A DNA stretch of 64,000 nt, from NCBI RefSeq assembly GCF_019112545.1, contig NW_025064882.1, positions 217,676 through 281,675 on the forward strand, in the 5' to 3' direction. Under the pieces are notes generated by a model, which made no database searches, had not been told where the DNA came from, and saw only the letters and a list, made by a program, of their open reading frames with translations. Position 1 is the first letter of the stretch. The number at the start of each line of letters is the position of its first letter. Position numbers and translations under genes: made by a program. This DNA comes from Guyanagaster necrorhizus. Taxonomy: Eukaryota; Basidiomycota; Agaricomycetes; Agaricales; Physalacriaceae. This document shows positions 45,487 through 57,783 of this stretch, one piece after another.

Positions 45487-47458
45487 GTGGCTTTTGGATC
45501 AGCTTTCCATGCATCTCCTTAAATAATGCTCCTCTCAACTTCTTCAGCTGTAGTACTAATCCATCCTGATCATCTTGTGAAACACAAAATGCCTCCAGCT
45601 TTTAAACAAGCTCAAATCCTTCTCTTATGATTATTAAGATCTGTTCTTTCTCACTCTCCTCTTCCTCCTCTTCCTTCTCATCATCATTAATGACAGTTAT
45701 TTTCTTATTTTCTACTGCAATATCATGCTTGATAGCAGCAACAATCTCCTCATTTGTTGGCATCATCTCAAGATCTTCAGTATACTCTTCTGCAGTAAGG
45801 TTAACCATCTCTTCAATAGTTGAAATGGGATCAAACATGTGATTTTGTTGTTTCAATTCAACAAGATGGTCCTTCAATATTATCTCTGCTGTCTGAAGCT
45901 GTTGAATGAGGGCAATTTGGATGAAAGATGTGTTTATTTTTGACTGTGATAAAGAAGCCAACTGATTGACTGCCTCCAGTGCCTTACCAACACTGTTCTC
46001 TGCATTTATAATAGCCATAAGAGCAGGACACCAGTCAGCATCAGCATATTGGTTTCTAAGCAGATTCTGCAATACCTGTTCGATCTCTGGAAGCATGTAT
46101 TTATCTGTTGAAGCAAAGTCATAAACAAGGTTCCATACAGACTTAAGGTATGAGGTGTCTTGAAAATCATTGGATAGTATAGTGGACTGTGACTCAGATG
46201 CATTGTCAGGCATTATACCAGTGTGTTTCCAGCAGTTTGCTATCATTTCACTGCTGATATTTACCCAAGCATCATGAGCAATAGTCATAGCTTCAAGAAG
46301 ATTAAGCTTAAAGATCTCAGACTCTCTAAGATCATTGAGATCAAATGCATGGATACACATGGCATTCCAATAATGTGCTTTGAAGCAGATAATACTCACA
46401 TCTAGTGGCTGAATATATAGAGTCATGTTAGGCTTGAAAAACTCCAGCTTTGTGTTATAGAGTGTATAAGTGATAGAATGCCCTTGAAAGTTGTCTAAGG
46501 TCAGCAGAACCTGTCACATCTCTCTCTTTATTTTTAAATCAAACATCTTCACCCACTCTATAAATATTTTGCTTATCATCCAGGCCTTCTTGTTATTCTG
46601 ATAATAGAATCTCATTGCTTTTGGACACTTTTTTTTGAAACACCACAGTTGCTTTGACTTTCTAATAAAAACAACTGGCATCTGCTCACTCTCATCTGCA
46701 TTCACAGCAAAACATATGGTGATGTGGAACTTGTCCTGTTTCTGTCCACTTATAGGATCAGATACCAAGATACAATCTGGAATAGCAAAGATGACAAGAC
46801 CAGATTCATCAATATTCCATCTGTCTCACATTGCATATTTTACTATAATGCTATGAAGGTATACATATTCTTTTTTCACTGCCACTATATCCACTGAGCC
46901 TGCTTCTCTATGCCACTAAACCTCCTGAATCTTCCATGCCTTGCAGAATGACCTTAACTATCTCTCTTCTTTCAAACACTAATCCTCTGGAATATTCATC
47001 AGATTTTTAATCTAATTTCACTTTTCTATCAGTATTGCATCAGTCACAGTCTCATCTCAGAGCTGCATATTCTGATACCAGGATGCAATAGCATGCTCCA
47101 CATCAGATTGGGTGACAATATGAGACTTTTTGGATAATAATGCATCAGGGTTCTCATTTGCATGCTGTTTGATTTTTATATGAGATACCAGTTTCTATGA
47201 AAGAGTTGGTTAGATAAAGAGCAGTGCACTTTCCTTTCAGTTTGCAAAATATGCCACAATATCAGCATATTAATAGGAAGAATGGTTATCAATATATTTG
47301 AATACTATAAGTCAGTCTTCTGTTGTGAGATGTGAGCAGGAGATCTGCTTTAGAGGCTGAGCTGATGATATATATATTAGGACTTTCTCCTTCTGTTTTA
47401 TACACTTGTATGAATTTCCAGATTTAGCATATGGTTTTTATGTTGGTTCAGGAGACAT
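45487..47458 (-). pseudogene. P2 transposase
   Basis: Same 670-residue transposase as P1, from the ATG at 47458, with its last codons displaced to 35676-35718 by A4. The stretch 45602-46426 is open for 274 codons and includes IQPLDVSI (third catalytic Asp), CWKHTGIMPDN and the acidic tail. The DDE core part at 46514-46768 is also open (KFHITICFAVNADESEQMPV). There are fewer stops than in P1, but several remain upstream, including in the DNA-binding half. Inactive as it stands. Confidence 0.88.
45925..46243 (-). repeat. 319-bp tract identical between P1 and P2
   Basis: Identical, base for base, to 33800-34118, including the rare CpG in CTGTTCGATC. The sequence on both sides differs at roughly 7-15 percent. 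This suggests gene conversion between the two copies. Confidence 0.85.
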
Positions 47459-47743
47459 GTTTATAGAGATATAAGCTGTGCTGCTTTATAATAATAATTT
47501 TTGTGTTTATTATAGTCTATATAAACAAATTATATTCTTTATTGTTCTAATATATATATAATGTCATATTAGCTTACTACAATTTTGGATCTGACAATGC
47601 ATATTCCTAATTAAAACTATATGCATTATGCAATATGCATTTCTAGCTTATTTCTCTGCTTTCCAACTGTGTTCCAGCCCAATCTGTATGCAAAGTCAGA
47701 ATTATGCATTTTGACATCATGCATTATGAGATAGTCAACTATA

Positions 47744-47866
47744 TCTATTTTTGATGGTCATTCATAGTTCACAGTACTCTGATATGAACCCTCCATTATT
47801 GAGAGTTCTGTCTGCATTATACACTGAAATGAGCCTAGGAATTTTTTAGATATTGAACTCATTCTA
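47744..47866 (-). pseudogene. pol: Element C pol fragment (protease region)
   Basis: Short minus-strand piece between the P2 TA and the B3 LTR. The segment around 47815-47840 (TGCATTATACACTGAAATG) matches the post-active-site protease segment of B5 near 63905 (VYNADGTKN). It places the pogo copies inside the C protease. The protease active site and gag of C are not seen further on. Confidence 0.6.
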
Positions 47867-48324
47867 TATTATAATTTTTCCATTTTCTTTCTTATTCAAC
47901 TCTTATTTATGCTTAGTCAGAGTGTCTAGACCAGCACTTAGAACCATGAGCTATGTTTAATCACTATAATAGGTAAAGTTGGCCATTATTCTTCAATGAT
48001 GATAATGCTCTTCAACAGCAGACAATAATCTTCTGTAGATAGTCATAACACTCAAGGACAACAAGCACTATAGCTTAGAAACACACAATTAGTAAGTACA
48101 TATTTAACTCAGACACAAACAGTATATAAGTAGTATAACTCTTACTGTATATCTCCAGCTTTAAGCTAAAGTTTATCTTCACTATTCTATCTTGAGCCAA
48201 CTTGTAACTGGCTTTGAGATATAATATCATATAAATACATATAATAAACTTGGGCATAACTGTACAAACTTGATACAGCATTTATTTATCACATGTTTAG
48301 ATCACATGTTGCTTGAGCTTAACA
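47867..48324 (+). repeat. B3 5' LTR
   Basis: 458 bp, decayed start TATTATAATT, end TTAACA. Followed one base later by the primer site TTAGCTTGAAGCT (48326-48338), the near complement of AGCTTTAAGCTAA inside the LTR. Confidence 0.9.
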
Positions 48325-48382
48325 ATTAGCTTGAAGCTTTTAGCTTCTCTTTTCTTATGCACAGTAGCATAAAGGAAACTGA

Positions 48383-49327
48383 ATGCCACTATCAACCACA
48401 TCAATCTCTGATCTGACAGATGACTTTTTTAGGCTTTTAGCCTCTATCATCAGAACACTCCTTAGACTTCTTGCTATAATTCAACTTTTTCAAGAATGAC
48501 AATTGATAGCTGCTTGAGTAGTTCAGCACTACCATGCTTTTCAACAAGTACAACAGATTCTACAAAATGTCACTCTAGATCTCCCTCTCTATAACATTTC
48601 AGTCTCTGCCTGAACCTTCTTTCAGCCTACATTTGGAACCATATCTGAAGTCTAATCTGGCAGCTTGGGTTCACAGATTTATACAGAAGAAGAAAGAGAC
48701 TGATACCTCCCAAGACCTCCTTGAATTAGCAGCAGAAACAATAACAATCAGCAGCTGCAGCATCTGATGAACCTCTCTCCAGTCTTAGACCATGAGGATG
48801 AGAATCTCTCTGATGACTTCTTTGATGATGAACTATTTTCTGATCCATCCACTATTCCATCTGAGCATAGGATTGGAGACTGTGCCAGAGACTCTCTTGA
48901 TATCTCTCAAGTGGCTATAGGCTCTGGACACAACTCCCTCTATACAACACCAGAAAGCATCTCAGCACCATCCTGGCATAGTGATCCCTATTTCAGAAAC
49001 CTTGAGCTAGGATAAGACTATGAATTTAAAGGACCAACAGTTGGAGATAAAATTAGCTGATATGAGTAGAACATCACAGACATATCATATGAGCTCCCAA
49101 CCACAACAGCTGCAGAACAAGTCCAACAGCTCATAGAGTATAAGGCCTCTAAGTACAATTTATAGTATTGACATCACCAGTGTAAGCTTGAGACTGCCTC
49201 TTGACACTCTGCCACTCTAGAGTGGTATAGAATCTAAGTAGAAACAACAGATTCCTCATTCTGGAAATCTAGCACAACAGACACAGATCTATAAGCAGGA
49301 CTAGCAGAAACCATCACTGCCAGTGAG
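48383..49327 (+). pseudogene. gag: B3 gag N-terminal part
   Basis: Begins at the ATG at 48383 (MPLSTTSISDLTDDFFRLL). An open part at 48767-49015 includes DHEDENLSDDFFDDELFSD. It stops at 49327 where A5 begins, and its continuation is not found on the far side of A5, where a minus-strand B gag lies instead. Only the first about 310 codons exist. Confidence 0.78.
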
Positions 49328-49828
49328 TGTTAGGAACATGCCAATCAAGTGGGCTTGAGTGTACACATAGAGGCTAGTGGAGTGCATGGGTGTCAATGAA
49401 GCTATTGGCAATGTCACCCTTGAGTCAGAGCCCAAGGATCTGAATGGACAGAATGGAGTTCTGTCAGAGAAATGAACAGGAGTATCCTTTGGAGTGAAAT
49501 CTGATGGATGAGGAAGGGAGAAGTTGAAGTGAGTGCAAAGTGTAGATGGCTTATCCAAGTTGATATTTGAACTGAGTAGTTACAATAGTTATACATGGCT
49601 TTATATACTAATAGTAGCTAATTCCAAGTCGGGTTCCATTGGGTTCTGATGTCAATATTCACTACCAAGTTTAGAGTCTAGATATTACAACATAAAATAT
49701 GGATGTGAAATGATAATGGTGAAAATAAAATTAATAGGTAATGAGGAGTGGCCAGAGTCTGGTGGATTTTTGTGATTGCAGTCATAGTTGGTTGAGATGA
49801 TATGGAGGCCAGTGGTATGTGCATAACA
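49328..49828 (-). repeat. A5 3' LTR
   Basis: 501 bp, TGTTAGGAACATG...GCATAACA on the plus strand. It is followed on the right by the internal 3' region containing the accessory gene. Confidence 0.92.
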
Positions 49829-49925
49829 GCAGATCCTAATAGCTGGTGGATCCACATGAAAGATTGTTGGTGGCTATGGGAAATTTTTTGCAACTTGATC
49901 AGATACCACCACCATTGCCCTAACT

Positions 49926-51253
49926 ATGTTGCCTCCTGCTGCATATTATTGCTTGCATACTCCTGAGCCTTTGGTGAGGGAACCCACCTCTGACAGCTCT
50001 GAAGAGGCTAAGGAATTATTTCATCTGGAATGGCAGACCATAGAGGAAGAATATGCAGAGGCCATAGAGAGCTATTTGGAATGGCAAGAGAAGCAGGAGT
50101 GGGAGAAAAAAGTCTGAGTGGACCATGTGGCCCAAAAGGTATGAAAAAGGGAGCAGAAGGAGGAATTAGAGAGAAAGAGAAAGGAGGTCCAGCAGGCCAC
50201 AGAGAGGCAGGCTAAAGAGGTGGAGGAGACATTGAGAGAGGTGGCTCAGAGAGAGGCTGAAAAGAGGGAGGCTGCGGTGATAGCTTCAGTCTTGGAGGTA
50301 GAGCAGGAGAGGATGATTATAGAGGATAGATTGCAGATGACTCCCATGAAGGCCATTGATTTTTGGTTGCATCAAGTGCTGGTAGAATGGTTTAATCCTA
50401 GCCCCAGTCTTCACTTTAAGAAAGTGACTGGCCATATGCCTCTGGAGTCCGATGGTGAGCAAGATAAGAGGATGGAGAGAGATGATGAGTCAGAAGAATC
50501 TGAGAGAACTCTGGAGAGGAGAAAGAGGGTGTGAGAGAGAAAGAGGAAGGTGGCAGGTCTGATAGAGAAGGGTCATAAATGCAAGTTCAGGTCAAGGAGC
50601 ATAGTGGATGGCAGTAGAGTAGAGGTGGTTGCTAGTTTCAAGAAGTGAGTGAAGTTGGAAGTGGTGGGGCTAGTGAAAGATGAAGAATTGTTAGATGGTG
50701 AAAGTAAGTGTCTTGGTTTTCTTGCATAGTTTGACTTAGCTTTTTGTTCTCAGAAAGCTGTGTGCACTGTTGCCAAGATGGTGCCCATTGTTATGCATGC
50801 TCAGCCACTGAAGGTGCTGGGTATGAGCAGACTTGCACATATTGCAAGATTAAGAAGACCACCTGTTCATTCAACTGGAGTGTCACTGCAAGCAAGGTGA
50901 TTAGTAGCATGGAGATCTCTGCCAGTCTCCACCAACTTTCAAAATTGATACACAAGTTGATGCATTGCATGGATGAGTTGGCAGACAAGATGGCAGATGT
51001 TCATGGTACTGTGGCAGGTCTTCAAGATGACTATAGTTCTGATAATATGTCATCTCCTTCAGAGCTGTTTTCAGAGTCTAAAGTGGAGGTCTGAAAGAAG
51101 GCCCAACTGATTTTCAAGGATGAGAGAGATCAGAAGGTGGAAGATCTTTGGGAGGCAATGCTGAAGAGGCTGAATGAGGATGTGGAGGAATTGAAGAAAC
51201 AGAGGGAGAGTTCAGATTCTAGTGTGGGCCCATCAGGTTCTACTTCCTTGTAA
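49926..51253 (+). pseudogene. A5 accessory gene (antisense to A5 gag-pol)
   Basis: Third copy of the accessory gene, on the plus strand because A5 is inverted. Candidate start ATG at 49926 (MLPPAAYYC); the start used in A3 corresponds to an ATA here. Exon 1: EEAKELFHLEWQTIEEEYAE, the Glu/Arg-rich helix, LHFKKVTGHMPLESDGEQDK, and KCKFRSRSIVDG. Exon 2 starts at 50754: SCVHCCQDGAHCYAC, then TCTYCKIKKTTCSFN, then a helical tail ending at the TAA at 51251-51253. It has a few stops (for example near 50116 and 50533). The paired Cys groups suggest metal binding. No family name can be given. Confidence 0.72.
50704..50753 (+). other. Intron in the A5 accessory gene
   Basis: 50 nt, GTAAGTGTC ... TTTGACTTAGC ... 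TGTTCTCAG. Removing it joins GES-K-SCVHCC in one frame. Confidence 0.75.
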
Positions 51254-51425
51254 AGATTTGTTATGAAATGTATATAGAAAGGCATCAAATGTTGGTAGTG
51301 AAAAAGAATGTAATTACAAGATTTTGACTTTGAAAGTGTGAATGGGGTGATCAAAATAGTAGTAATTAGTTGTTAAAATTGATGTAGTAAGATGGAGTGC
51401 CAGTGGTGTCTGGAGTAGTGTTGTA

Positions 51426-54400
51426 TTAGAGACAGAATGTTTGAATGACTTTGGATAAGGGTTCTAGTTTGCCTAGATATTGATGGTGGAATTCTTCAAT
51501 AAATTTGTCAGCAGAGAACTCAGAGGCCAGTAGCCAAGCAAATTCTTCATTGGTATCTTTGTAGTCTAGCTATTGGATCTTGTACAGCAGTGGGCAGCAA
51601 AGCTGATGGTCCAGCTTCTAGTCAAGAATTTGGGCTATTTCTAAATGTTCTTCTCTGTTGACTTTGACTAAAGGTGGTGGTGGTTGGATTCAGTTAGGGA
51701 TGGTGTTTTCTTCTATAGGTTCTAATTGTGACACATGGAATACTGAGTGAATGGACTGGAGATCTGGCAGAAGCCTCAGAGTGAAAGAGTGGGAACTCAG
51801 TTAGAGTATGATTTCAAAAGGGCTGAGGTATTTCTCCAAGAATTTTCTGGTCAGACAGATGGTTTTGATATGTTTGGAACTGAGGTAGACTTTGTCACCT
51901 ACTATAAATAGGGGTGCTGGAATCTGGTGCTTGTCTGCTTGGGTCTTGTAGCAAGTCTGAGCCTTGAAGATTTTGTCTTTTAATATTTAATGAAGTTTAT
52001 CAAGGTCAACTGCAAAGTCTCAGGCTTGAGCAGAGGCAATATCCTTTTTAAGATGAATAATGATGTTAGGGTGGTAACCCTTATTAGTGAAAAATGGGAA
52101 AATTCCAGTGGACACATTAGAGGTGTTGTTGTATGTAAACTCAGCAATGGGTAAGAGGGTGTTTCAGTTGTCCTGTTGGTAGGAGCAGTAAATGCAGATG
52201 TACTGTTTCAGAATTTGGTTTACCTGTTTGGTTTGTCTGTTGGCCTCCAGATAGTAACCAGAAGTAAGGTGGAGTTTTATGTCAAGAGCTATGGCTAAAG
52301 CATTGGTAAATTAGGAAATGAATTTGGAGCCACAATCCAAGGTGATATGACTGGATATCTCATGTTTGGAGAAGACATAGATAAGAAAAAGTTGAGGAAG
52401 CTCTACAGAGTTAATAGTGTCATGAGTGGGGATGAAGATGGCTTGCTTGCTAGCTTGGTCTATGACTACTAAGATGATGGTAAATCCATTGAAGTCTGAT
52501 AGTTGTTCAATGAAATCCATGGAAATAGAATCCCATAGTCATTTGGGGACTGGTAGAGGTTTGAGTAACCCATAGAGTTAGTGTCTGAGTGCCTTGTTAC
52601 ATTCACAAACTGTGCAGGACTTAACATAGTGTCAAACATATTTACACATCTTTCACCAGGTGTAATTCTGTTGGACAAGCTCTAATGTCTGATTTTGACT
52701 AAAATGGCCTGCTAAGATGTGGTTATAATTGTTCTGTAGTATATGGAGATGGAGATCTCCAAACTCTGAGACATAGATATGGCCTTCAAAGCAGAGGATG
52801 TCTAATTCATCAATAGACTACTGAGAGAGAGAGAATTCTGAAGTGGCCTTAGCCTGGCAGAGGCCATCAGAGGATATAGGGTCAGAAGATTGTACTTATT
52901 TGATATTAATGTGGAGCTTGTCAATGTCTATGATGGCACTGGCTCAGAGGGTAGAGCCTTCAAGGTAGATTGCATAGAGTGATATGGAAAGTTGTTCTTG
53001 GGTGAACACCAGTCAGAAATTATGAGGATTGACTTGAGTGTATTGGCTATCCCCCTCTTTAGGGTAGATATTCCATCATCTAGTAAGTGCATCTGGTTTC
53101 CCACCAAGTTTTCCAGGTCAGAACCAGATTACTAGATTGAACTGGAATAGGTATTCAGACCAGCAGACTTGTTGGCAGATTAGAATCTTAGTGGTGGTGA
53201 AGTATTCAAGGTTCTTGTGGTCTGTTACAATGTCAATAGAGTCCATAAAGCCTTCAAAGTAGTGCCACCAATGTTTAAAAGCTTCAAAAATAGCCAGAAG
53301 CTCCTTGTCATGGGTGTCATAGTTTAGTTCAGCATTGTGAAGGCTCTGGGAGCAGAAAGCAATTGGATAAATTTCACCATCTTCAAGGTAGATGGAGAGG
53401 ATAGCTGCAATAGCATAATCAGAGGTGTTGGTTTCTACCACTATCTTTCAATCAAAGACCCAGTGCATAAGGATGAGAGCATGTGTAAAGGCCTGTTTCA
53501 GATCATTGAAGGCAGCCAAGCATTTGTCATCAAATTTCCATAGAGTTCTCTTATGGATGAGTCATGTAAGAGAAATAATGATGTCACTATATCCATATAT
53601 GAAGCAATGGTAGAAGTTGGCAAAGCCAAGGAAGGATTGGATGTCCTTAACCTTTCATGGCACTGGCCAGTCAACAATGGCCTTGACCTTTTCTTCAGAC
53701 ATGCAAAGTCCTTCAGATGATAGGATGTAGCCTAGGTATTCCATGGAATCCTGGTTGAATTCATATTTGAAACTCTTGCAGTAGAGTCTATTAGCTCTAA
53801 GGCTGCATAGGACCTCATGGACATGTTTCTGATGGTCTTCTGGATTGTCAGAATATATAAGGATGTTGTCAAGATAGACTACTACTGATATATTGAGCAG
53901 GTCTGAGAATATGTCATTCACAAATCATTGAAATGCCACCAGAGCATTTGTGAGACCAAAAGGCATGATATACTGTTCAAAGGAACTATAATGAGTCTGG
54001 AAGGCTGTTTTCCATTCATTCCCTTTGGCTATACAAACAAAATGGTAGGCATGTCACAGGTCAAGCTTGGTGTAGATGTGCACAGAGCAGGCAGAGTTGA
54101 GGAGGTCAGAAATGAGGAGAAGAGGGTAGCAATCTTTCTTGGAGATTTTGTTTAGGCCACAGTAGTCAACACAAAGTTGGAGTTCATCAGTCTTTTTTTT
54201 GACAAATAGGACCAGAGCTCTATATGGAGAGCAGGACAGAGTAATAAACCCATTGTGCAGATTATTATCAATAAACTCTTGTAGGATCTTGAGTTCAGAT
54301 TCTGAGAGAGAATAAATGGGTCTAAGTGGTGGAGATGTTCCTTCTTTAAGGTTGATTTTAAGGTCATACAGCCTGTGTTCAGGTAGTTTTTTGGAGAGAA

Positions 54401-55260
54401 TATTGCTGAAGACATCTGCAAAATTGTGATACTCTACTGGCACTGATGAAAGATCTGTCAGTTCCATGGATGTGGCTTTGGCTCTAATATTAGGCAAGGA
54501 AGACTACAGTGTGAACTGCTGGGCACCTTCTTCTGTACTGACTCAGACAAATGTGGCAGTGGATATGATGGAGATCTTTAGGTGTGCTTTCATAGTAAAA
54601 GACTTTGAGAAAGGATAGAAATAGATGGGTTCATACAGAAATAGAGTCTGCCAGCTATCCGAGGTGGACTTGAAATAGGGTGAAGCCCTGAAAGTTAGAC
54701 TGATAGAGTCTGGTGGATATGGAAGTCTCAGAGATGCAGTGGAAGCCATGGAATTAGTTGGAATGGGATTCTGATAGCTTGAGCAGAAAGTGATACTGTT
54801 CTCAGTCCAGTCAATCAGTGGATTGTAGCAGAAGAGTCAGTTGTATCCTAGGACAAGATTGCAAGATGAATTCAGATGAGTGACATAGAAGTCAATGGAG
54901 AAGGTGTCTCCTAAAGAGAAACAGATAGGAATGGCTGCAGTTTGAGATATGCAGTTTTCGACAGAACCATCAAATAATTGAAGTTGCACACTGAAGATAG
55001 TTTTAACAGGAATATCATTGGCAGCTATGTACTTAGTGTCAACAAAGCAGTGGCTAGAACCAGAATCGATAAAAGCAAGGAAACACAGAATAGTAGAAGC
55101 TGGAGACCTATCAGGCTCTGTATTAGTCAGTAATTCTGCTGAAAGTGGAAGATGGAAGAATTGGTTGGAAATAGATGTTGCATTGAGGGTGATGACCTCC
55201 AGTGTGCAAATAGAGTCAATGCAACTCTGAATTTGCATGGAGAGAATAGGGTTGCTTCCT
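51426..55260 (-). pseudogene. pol: A5 pol (protease to chromodomain)
   Basis: Collinear with A3 and A4 pol. Protease keeps D-S-G near 55060 (FIDSGSSHCFVDTKYIAAN). RT at 54497-53650 has LCVDYCGLN and a broken box YLDN. RNase H is open at 53118-53441 (VETNTSDYAIAAILS, YDTHDKELLAIFEAF). Integrase at 52680-52200 has SMDFIEQL, LDCGSKFIS and two HHCC pieces. The chromodomain is at about 51460-51660. Stops in most domains. It is less damaged in the protease than A2-A4. Confidence 0.9.
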
Positions 55261-56719
55261 AGTTTTCCAACTCTGTTGGGGTTGGTTCCACAGGAGCAGT
55301 GTCAACTTCAGCTGCATGACCCTTGGTGGAGGCCACTGTCTTCCACTTGTTGCAGTCCTCAGTCTTATGTTTGACTCCACAGAACATGTAAAGATTGTTT
55401 TAGTGCCAGCAGTCTTTTTCTTTCTGAGTAAGATGGCCATCTTTGCCTAGCTTATCGGCATAGGGCTTAAGAATGGTAGATTTCAATATGGTACTAGAGT
55501 CTGAGGGAGAAGAGTTAGATCCCTTGGGTTTGGGGTTGGAGGATTGGTTGGAGGCCTTATTATTCCAGTTTTCATGGGCAATTTCGGTTTTCCAGATCTA
55601 GTAACAGACATCAAGTTCTTGGGTGAGGAGGCACATGTCATGAAGGTTGCTGAGCTTCCCATGGTGAGTCATGTCATCCTTTATGCAAATACAGAGACCA
55701 TAGTAGAAGGCATGACAGAGGGAGTTGTCTCTATACCTGATTTGCAAGGCATATTGGTTAAATTGGATCATATACTTCATAATCTGGTCTTCATCATGCA
55801 TTCAGAGATGTTCTAATGCATTCTCAGCATCTCTGATAGCATCAAAGGGGCTAAAGTTGCTACAAAGCTCATCTAAGAAAGCCACATAAGAGAATTGCCA
55901 GACTGGTGGATTCCACAGATTGGGGTTAAGAATATCTGGTTCAAACTAGTTAAGTGTGGTGTCAGCTAAGAAGGAGATGGCATAGTTGACCTTGCTAGCA
56001 TCTGTTGTGAATGCAGTAGGTCTGTCATTGAAGTTCAACTGAAGGGAGATGATGAAGACCTTCAGTTTACAAGAGTCAGAGCTATCAAATGATTCTGATT
56101 CCTTGACTTTGGTGCAAATGGTGGCTGGCTTAGGGTTATTGAGGGAAGTGGAGACTCCTCATAACAGATTCATAAATTCTAGGAACATGTTCTGCTAGTT
56201 TGGGTTGTTGTTTCCTGTAGGGTCATTAGAGCTGCTGGGGCCATTGAGACCACCTGGTTCTTCTGGTCCATCTGGATCTTCTAGCCCTCCTGAAAAAGGG
56301 TTTGATGGATTACCATCTGGTTCCCATCAGATGGGAGTATGAGTAGGGGTGTCTTCATTTCTGCCCTCTGAGTCTAGGCTGTCTGAATTCCCATGCATGT
56401 TGCCCAGAGATAAGAGGTCTATTGAGAGATTGGTTCAGGCACTATACATCAGGCTGGCCTATCAGGCTCTATTGGTTGAGATGCTGGCAGCATCAAAAGG
56501 GTTAGAGAAATCATCATAATTAGATTAGTGAGCAGTGAAGCTAGAGTGATTGTAGGTTTCTCTATAGAAAGGTTGTCCTCCACTGGAGGCTGATCCAAAA
56601 AGATCTGGTTGTTCCTTTGAGGCAGAGGCCAGAATGTCTTCTATGGAAAACATGTTTGGATAAGTAGGCTGGGTTTGTTTGGGATTGGTTTCTGTGGATT
56701 GAGTAAATATGGTAGACAT
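55259..56719 (-). pseudogene. gag: A5 gag
   Basis: From the ATG at 56719 (MSTIFTQSTE) to the TAG at 55259-55261, seven codons longer than A1 because of an extra segment near the SNQSSNPKPKGSN run. It keeps Gln at the two codons that are stops in A2-A4 (KYMIQFNQ, LLTQELD), so it belongs to a different sub-lineage. It has its own stops. The zinc knuckle reads YMFCGVKHKTEDC, first Cys lost. Confidence 0.9.
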
Positions 56720-56758
56720 GATAAAATTTTTGACTCAAGGGTTTGAGTTCAAATATAC

Positions 56759-57259
56759 TATTAGGAATGTGCCAATCAAGTAGGCTTGAGTGCACATGCA
56801 GAGGCCAGCAGAGTGTGTGAGCATCAATGAAGCTATTAGCAACATCACCTTTGAGTCAGAGCCCAAGGATCTGGATGGACAGAATGGAGTTCCATCAGAG
56901 AAATGAACAGGAGTATCCTTTGGAGTGGAATCTGATGGACAAGAAAGGGAGAAGTTGAAGTGAGTGTGAAGTGTAGATGGCTTATCCAAGTTGATATTTG
57001 AACTGAGTAGTTACAATGGTTATACATGGCTTTATATACTAATAGTAGCTAATTCCAAGTCGGATTCCATTAGGTTCTGATGTCAATATTCACTACTGAG
57101 TTTGAAGTCTAGATATTACAATGTGAAATATGGATGTGAAATGATAATAGTGAAAATAAAATTAATAGGTAATGGGGAGTGGCCAGAGTCCAGTGGGTTT
57201 CTGTGATTGCAGTCATAGTTGATTGAGGTGACACAGAGGCTGGTGGCATGTGCATAACA
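56759..57259 (-). repeat. A5 5' LTR
   Basis: 501 bp, left end decayed to TATTAGG, right end GCATAACA; similar throughout to the A5 3' LTR. Confidence 0.92.
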
Positions 57260-57724
57260 CTTGGCATCAAAGAAGTTGTTGGAGAGGTTCTCATTCTCAT
57301 AGTCTGAGATTGAAGAGAGGTCTATCAGCTATGTTATAAGTTTCAGAACCCAGTGTGCTAAGTGTCACTATTTCTGCTGCTGATTCAAGAGGGTCCTGAG
57401 GAGTATCAATGTTCTTTTTCTTTTATATGAACCTATAAACCTAAGCCATCAGATTGAGCTTTGAGTATAGTTCTAAATGTAGGCTGAAAGGAGGTTCAGG
57501 CAGAGGCTGGAATCTCATGAAAGAGGAGGTCTGAAGTGACATTTTATAAAATCTGTTGTATTTATTAAAAAGCATAATAGTACCAGACTATCCAAGCAGC
57601 TATTGATTGTTGTCCTTGACAGAGTTGAATTATAATAAGAAGTCTGAGGAGTGTTCTGATAATAGAGGCTAAAAGCCTGAAAAAATTGTCTGTCAAATCA
57701 GAGGTTGATATAGTTGATAGTGGT
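57260..57724 (-). pseudogene. gag: B4 gag N-terminal fragment
   Basis: Minus-strand family B gag, first about 155 codons. The start codon has become ATA (57722-57724). The acidic DYENENLSNNFFDAK block at 57265-57310 corresponds to DHEDENLSDDFFDDE in B3. It ends abruptly at the A5 LTR. Confidence 0.75.
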
Positions 57725-57783
57725 ATTCAGTTTCCTTCATGCTAGTGTGCATAAGAAAAGAGAAGCTGAAGCTTTGAGCTAAT

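Larger units (their letters stand above)
45487..47741 (-). mobile_element. P2, main part of the second pogo-like copy
   Basis: Resumes at GTGGC after A4 and ends at 47741 in a right inverted repeat (GAGATAGTCAACTA) followed by TA. About 90 percent like P1 by eye, except for a 319-bp tract that is identical. Confidence 0.87.
49328..57259 (-). mobile_element. Element A5, full-length chromovirus
   Basis: A 7.9-kb minus family A element with both LTRs (501 bp each, sharing a GCAGTCAT variant near their ends that other A LTRs lack). The flanks GTGAG (49323-49327) and CTTGG (57260-57264) do not match, and the neighbouring B gag sequences face each other, so a rearrangement followed or accompanied insertion. 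Confidence 0.9.
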
